Positions 6,611 through 6,673 of a stretch of DNA of 6,673 bases are shown piece by piece (within the stretch, counting starts at the first letter, position 1; each line of letters begins with the position of its first letter). The notes beneath the pieces are model-generated. The model saw only the letters and a list, made by a program, of their open reading frames with translations. It searched no databases and had not been told where the DNA came from. A program made the position numbers and the translations under genes. This stretch comes from an uncultured Actinomyces sp. (GTDB lineage Bacteria; Actinomycetota; Actinomycetes; Actinomycetales; Actinomycetaceae), in NCBI GenBank assembly GCA_938030835.1, contig CALHID010000127.1, positions 1 to 6,673 on the forward strand, read 5' to 3'.

Positions 6611-6673
6611 GCTACGATCAACAAGGCGTTGAAGACGCCTCGCGCGCGCTTCTTGAAGCTGTTGGCGAAGATA
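6607..6673 (+). CDS. folE: GTP cyclohydrolase I, N-terminal fragment
   Basis: Only the first 22 codons are in the window, beginning [20 protein letters not shown] and continuing E-D before the edge. The pattern V-E-x-A-x-R-x-L-L-E-A-x-G-E-D is the N-terminal helix of GTP cyclohydrolase I, which makes dihydroneopterin triphosphate, the first step of folate synthesis. The GTG start overlaps the ftsH stop as GTGA (6607-6610), with AGGAG (6594-6598) eight bases upstream, showing translational coupling to ftsH. folE directly after ftsH is the order in M. tuberculosis (Rv3610c-Rv3609c) and other Actinobacteria. The catalytic zinc residues are beyond the edge, so identity rests on the short match plus context. 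Confidence 0.85.
   Translation, partial: MSYDQQGVEDASRALLEAVGED

Noticed and set aside
1..6673. A new defence, mobile or biosynthetic system
   Set aside because: Every gene is assigned to a conserved housekeeping family in the usual actinobacterial order; there are no repeats of array type, integrase, transposase or orphan cluster.

Overview
The window looks like a piece of an actinobacterial chromosome, most likely Actinomycetaceae (Actinomyces/Schaalia-type). The evidence is the moderately high GC content, GTG starts, GTGA stop-start overlaps, the actinobacterial HEGGH form of the FtsH zinc motif, a DUF2342-family gene (essentially an actinobacterial family), and the gene order ppa / dacB / DUF2342 / tilS / hpt. 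That order matches the Rv3628-Rv3624c block of Mycobacterium tuberculosis. The genus-level guess is inference.

Layout: (1) 1-406, minus strand: the 5' 135 codons of inorganic pyrophosphatase (ppa), running off the left edge. (2) 407-523: divergent intergenic region with an inverted repeat. (3) 524-1888, plus strand: a DacB/PBP4-type D-alanyl-D-alanine carboxypeptidase with an N-terminal membrane signal. (4) 1984-2811: a DUF2342 protein in which the HExxH zinc motif of the family appears to be lost. (5) 2793-3908: tilS, tRNA(Ile)-lysidine synthetase, overlapping the previous gene. (6) 3975-4529: hpt, hypoxanthine phosphoribosyltransferase, with its own candidate promoter. (7) 4541-6610: ftsH, complete membrane AAA+ zinc protease. 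(8) 6607-6673: the first 22 codons of folE (GTP cyclohydrolase I), running off the right edge.

All plus-strand genes are tightly packed (overlaps or gaps under 100 bases), so they probably form one operon or two overlapping transcription units (dacB/DUF2342-tilS and hpt-ftsH-folE). The cluster is housekeeping: wall peptide trimming, decoding of AUA codons, purine salvage, membrane protein quality control and the first step of folate synthesis. TilS and forward-acting biosynthetic reactions release pyrophosphate, as does Hpt in its equilibrium with PRPP, and the divergent ppa removes it.

I see no mobile element, CRISPR array, tRNA, rRNA or new multi-gene system. The best unusual signal is the apparently catalytically dead DUF2342 protein. 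Smaller points are a Tyr for Phe exchange in the FtsH pore loop, an insertion in TilS, and a palindrome in the ppa/dacB divergent region.
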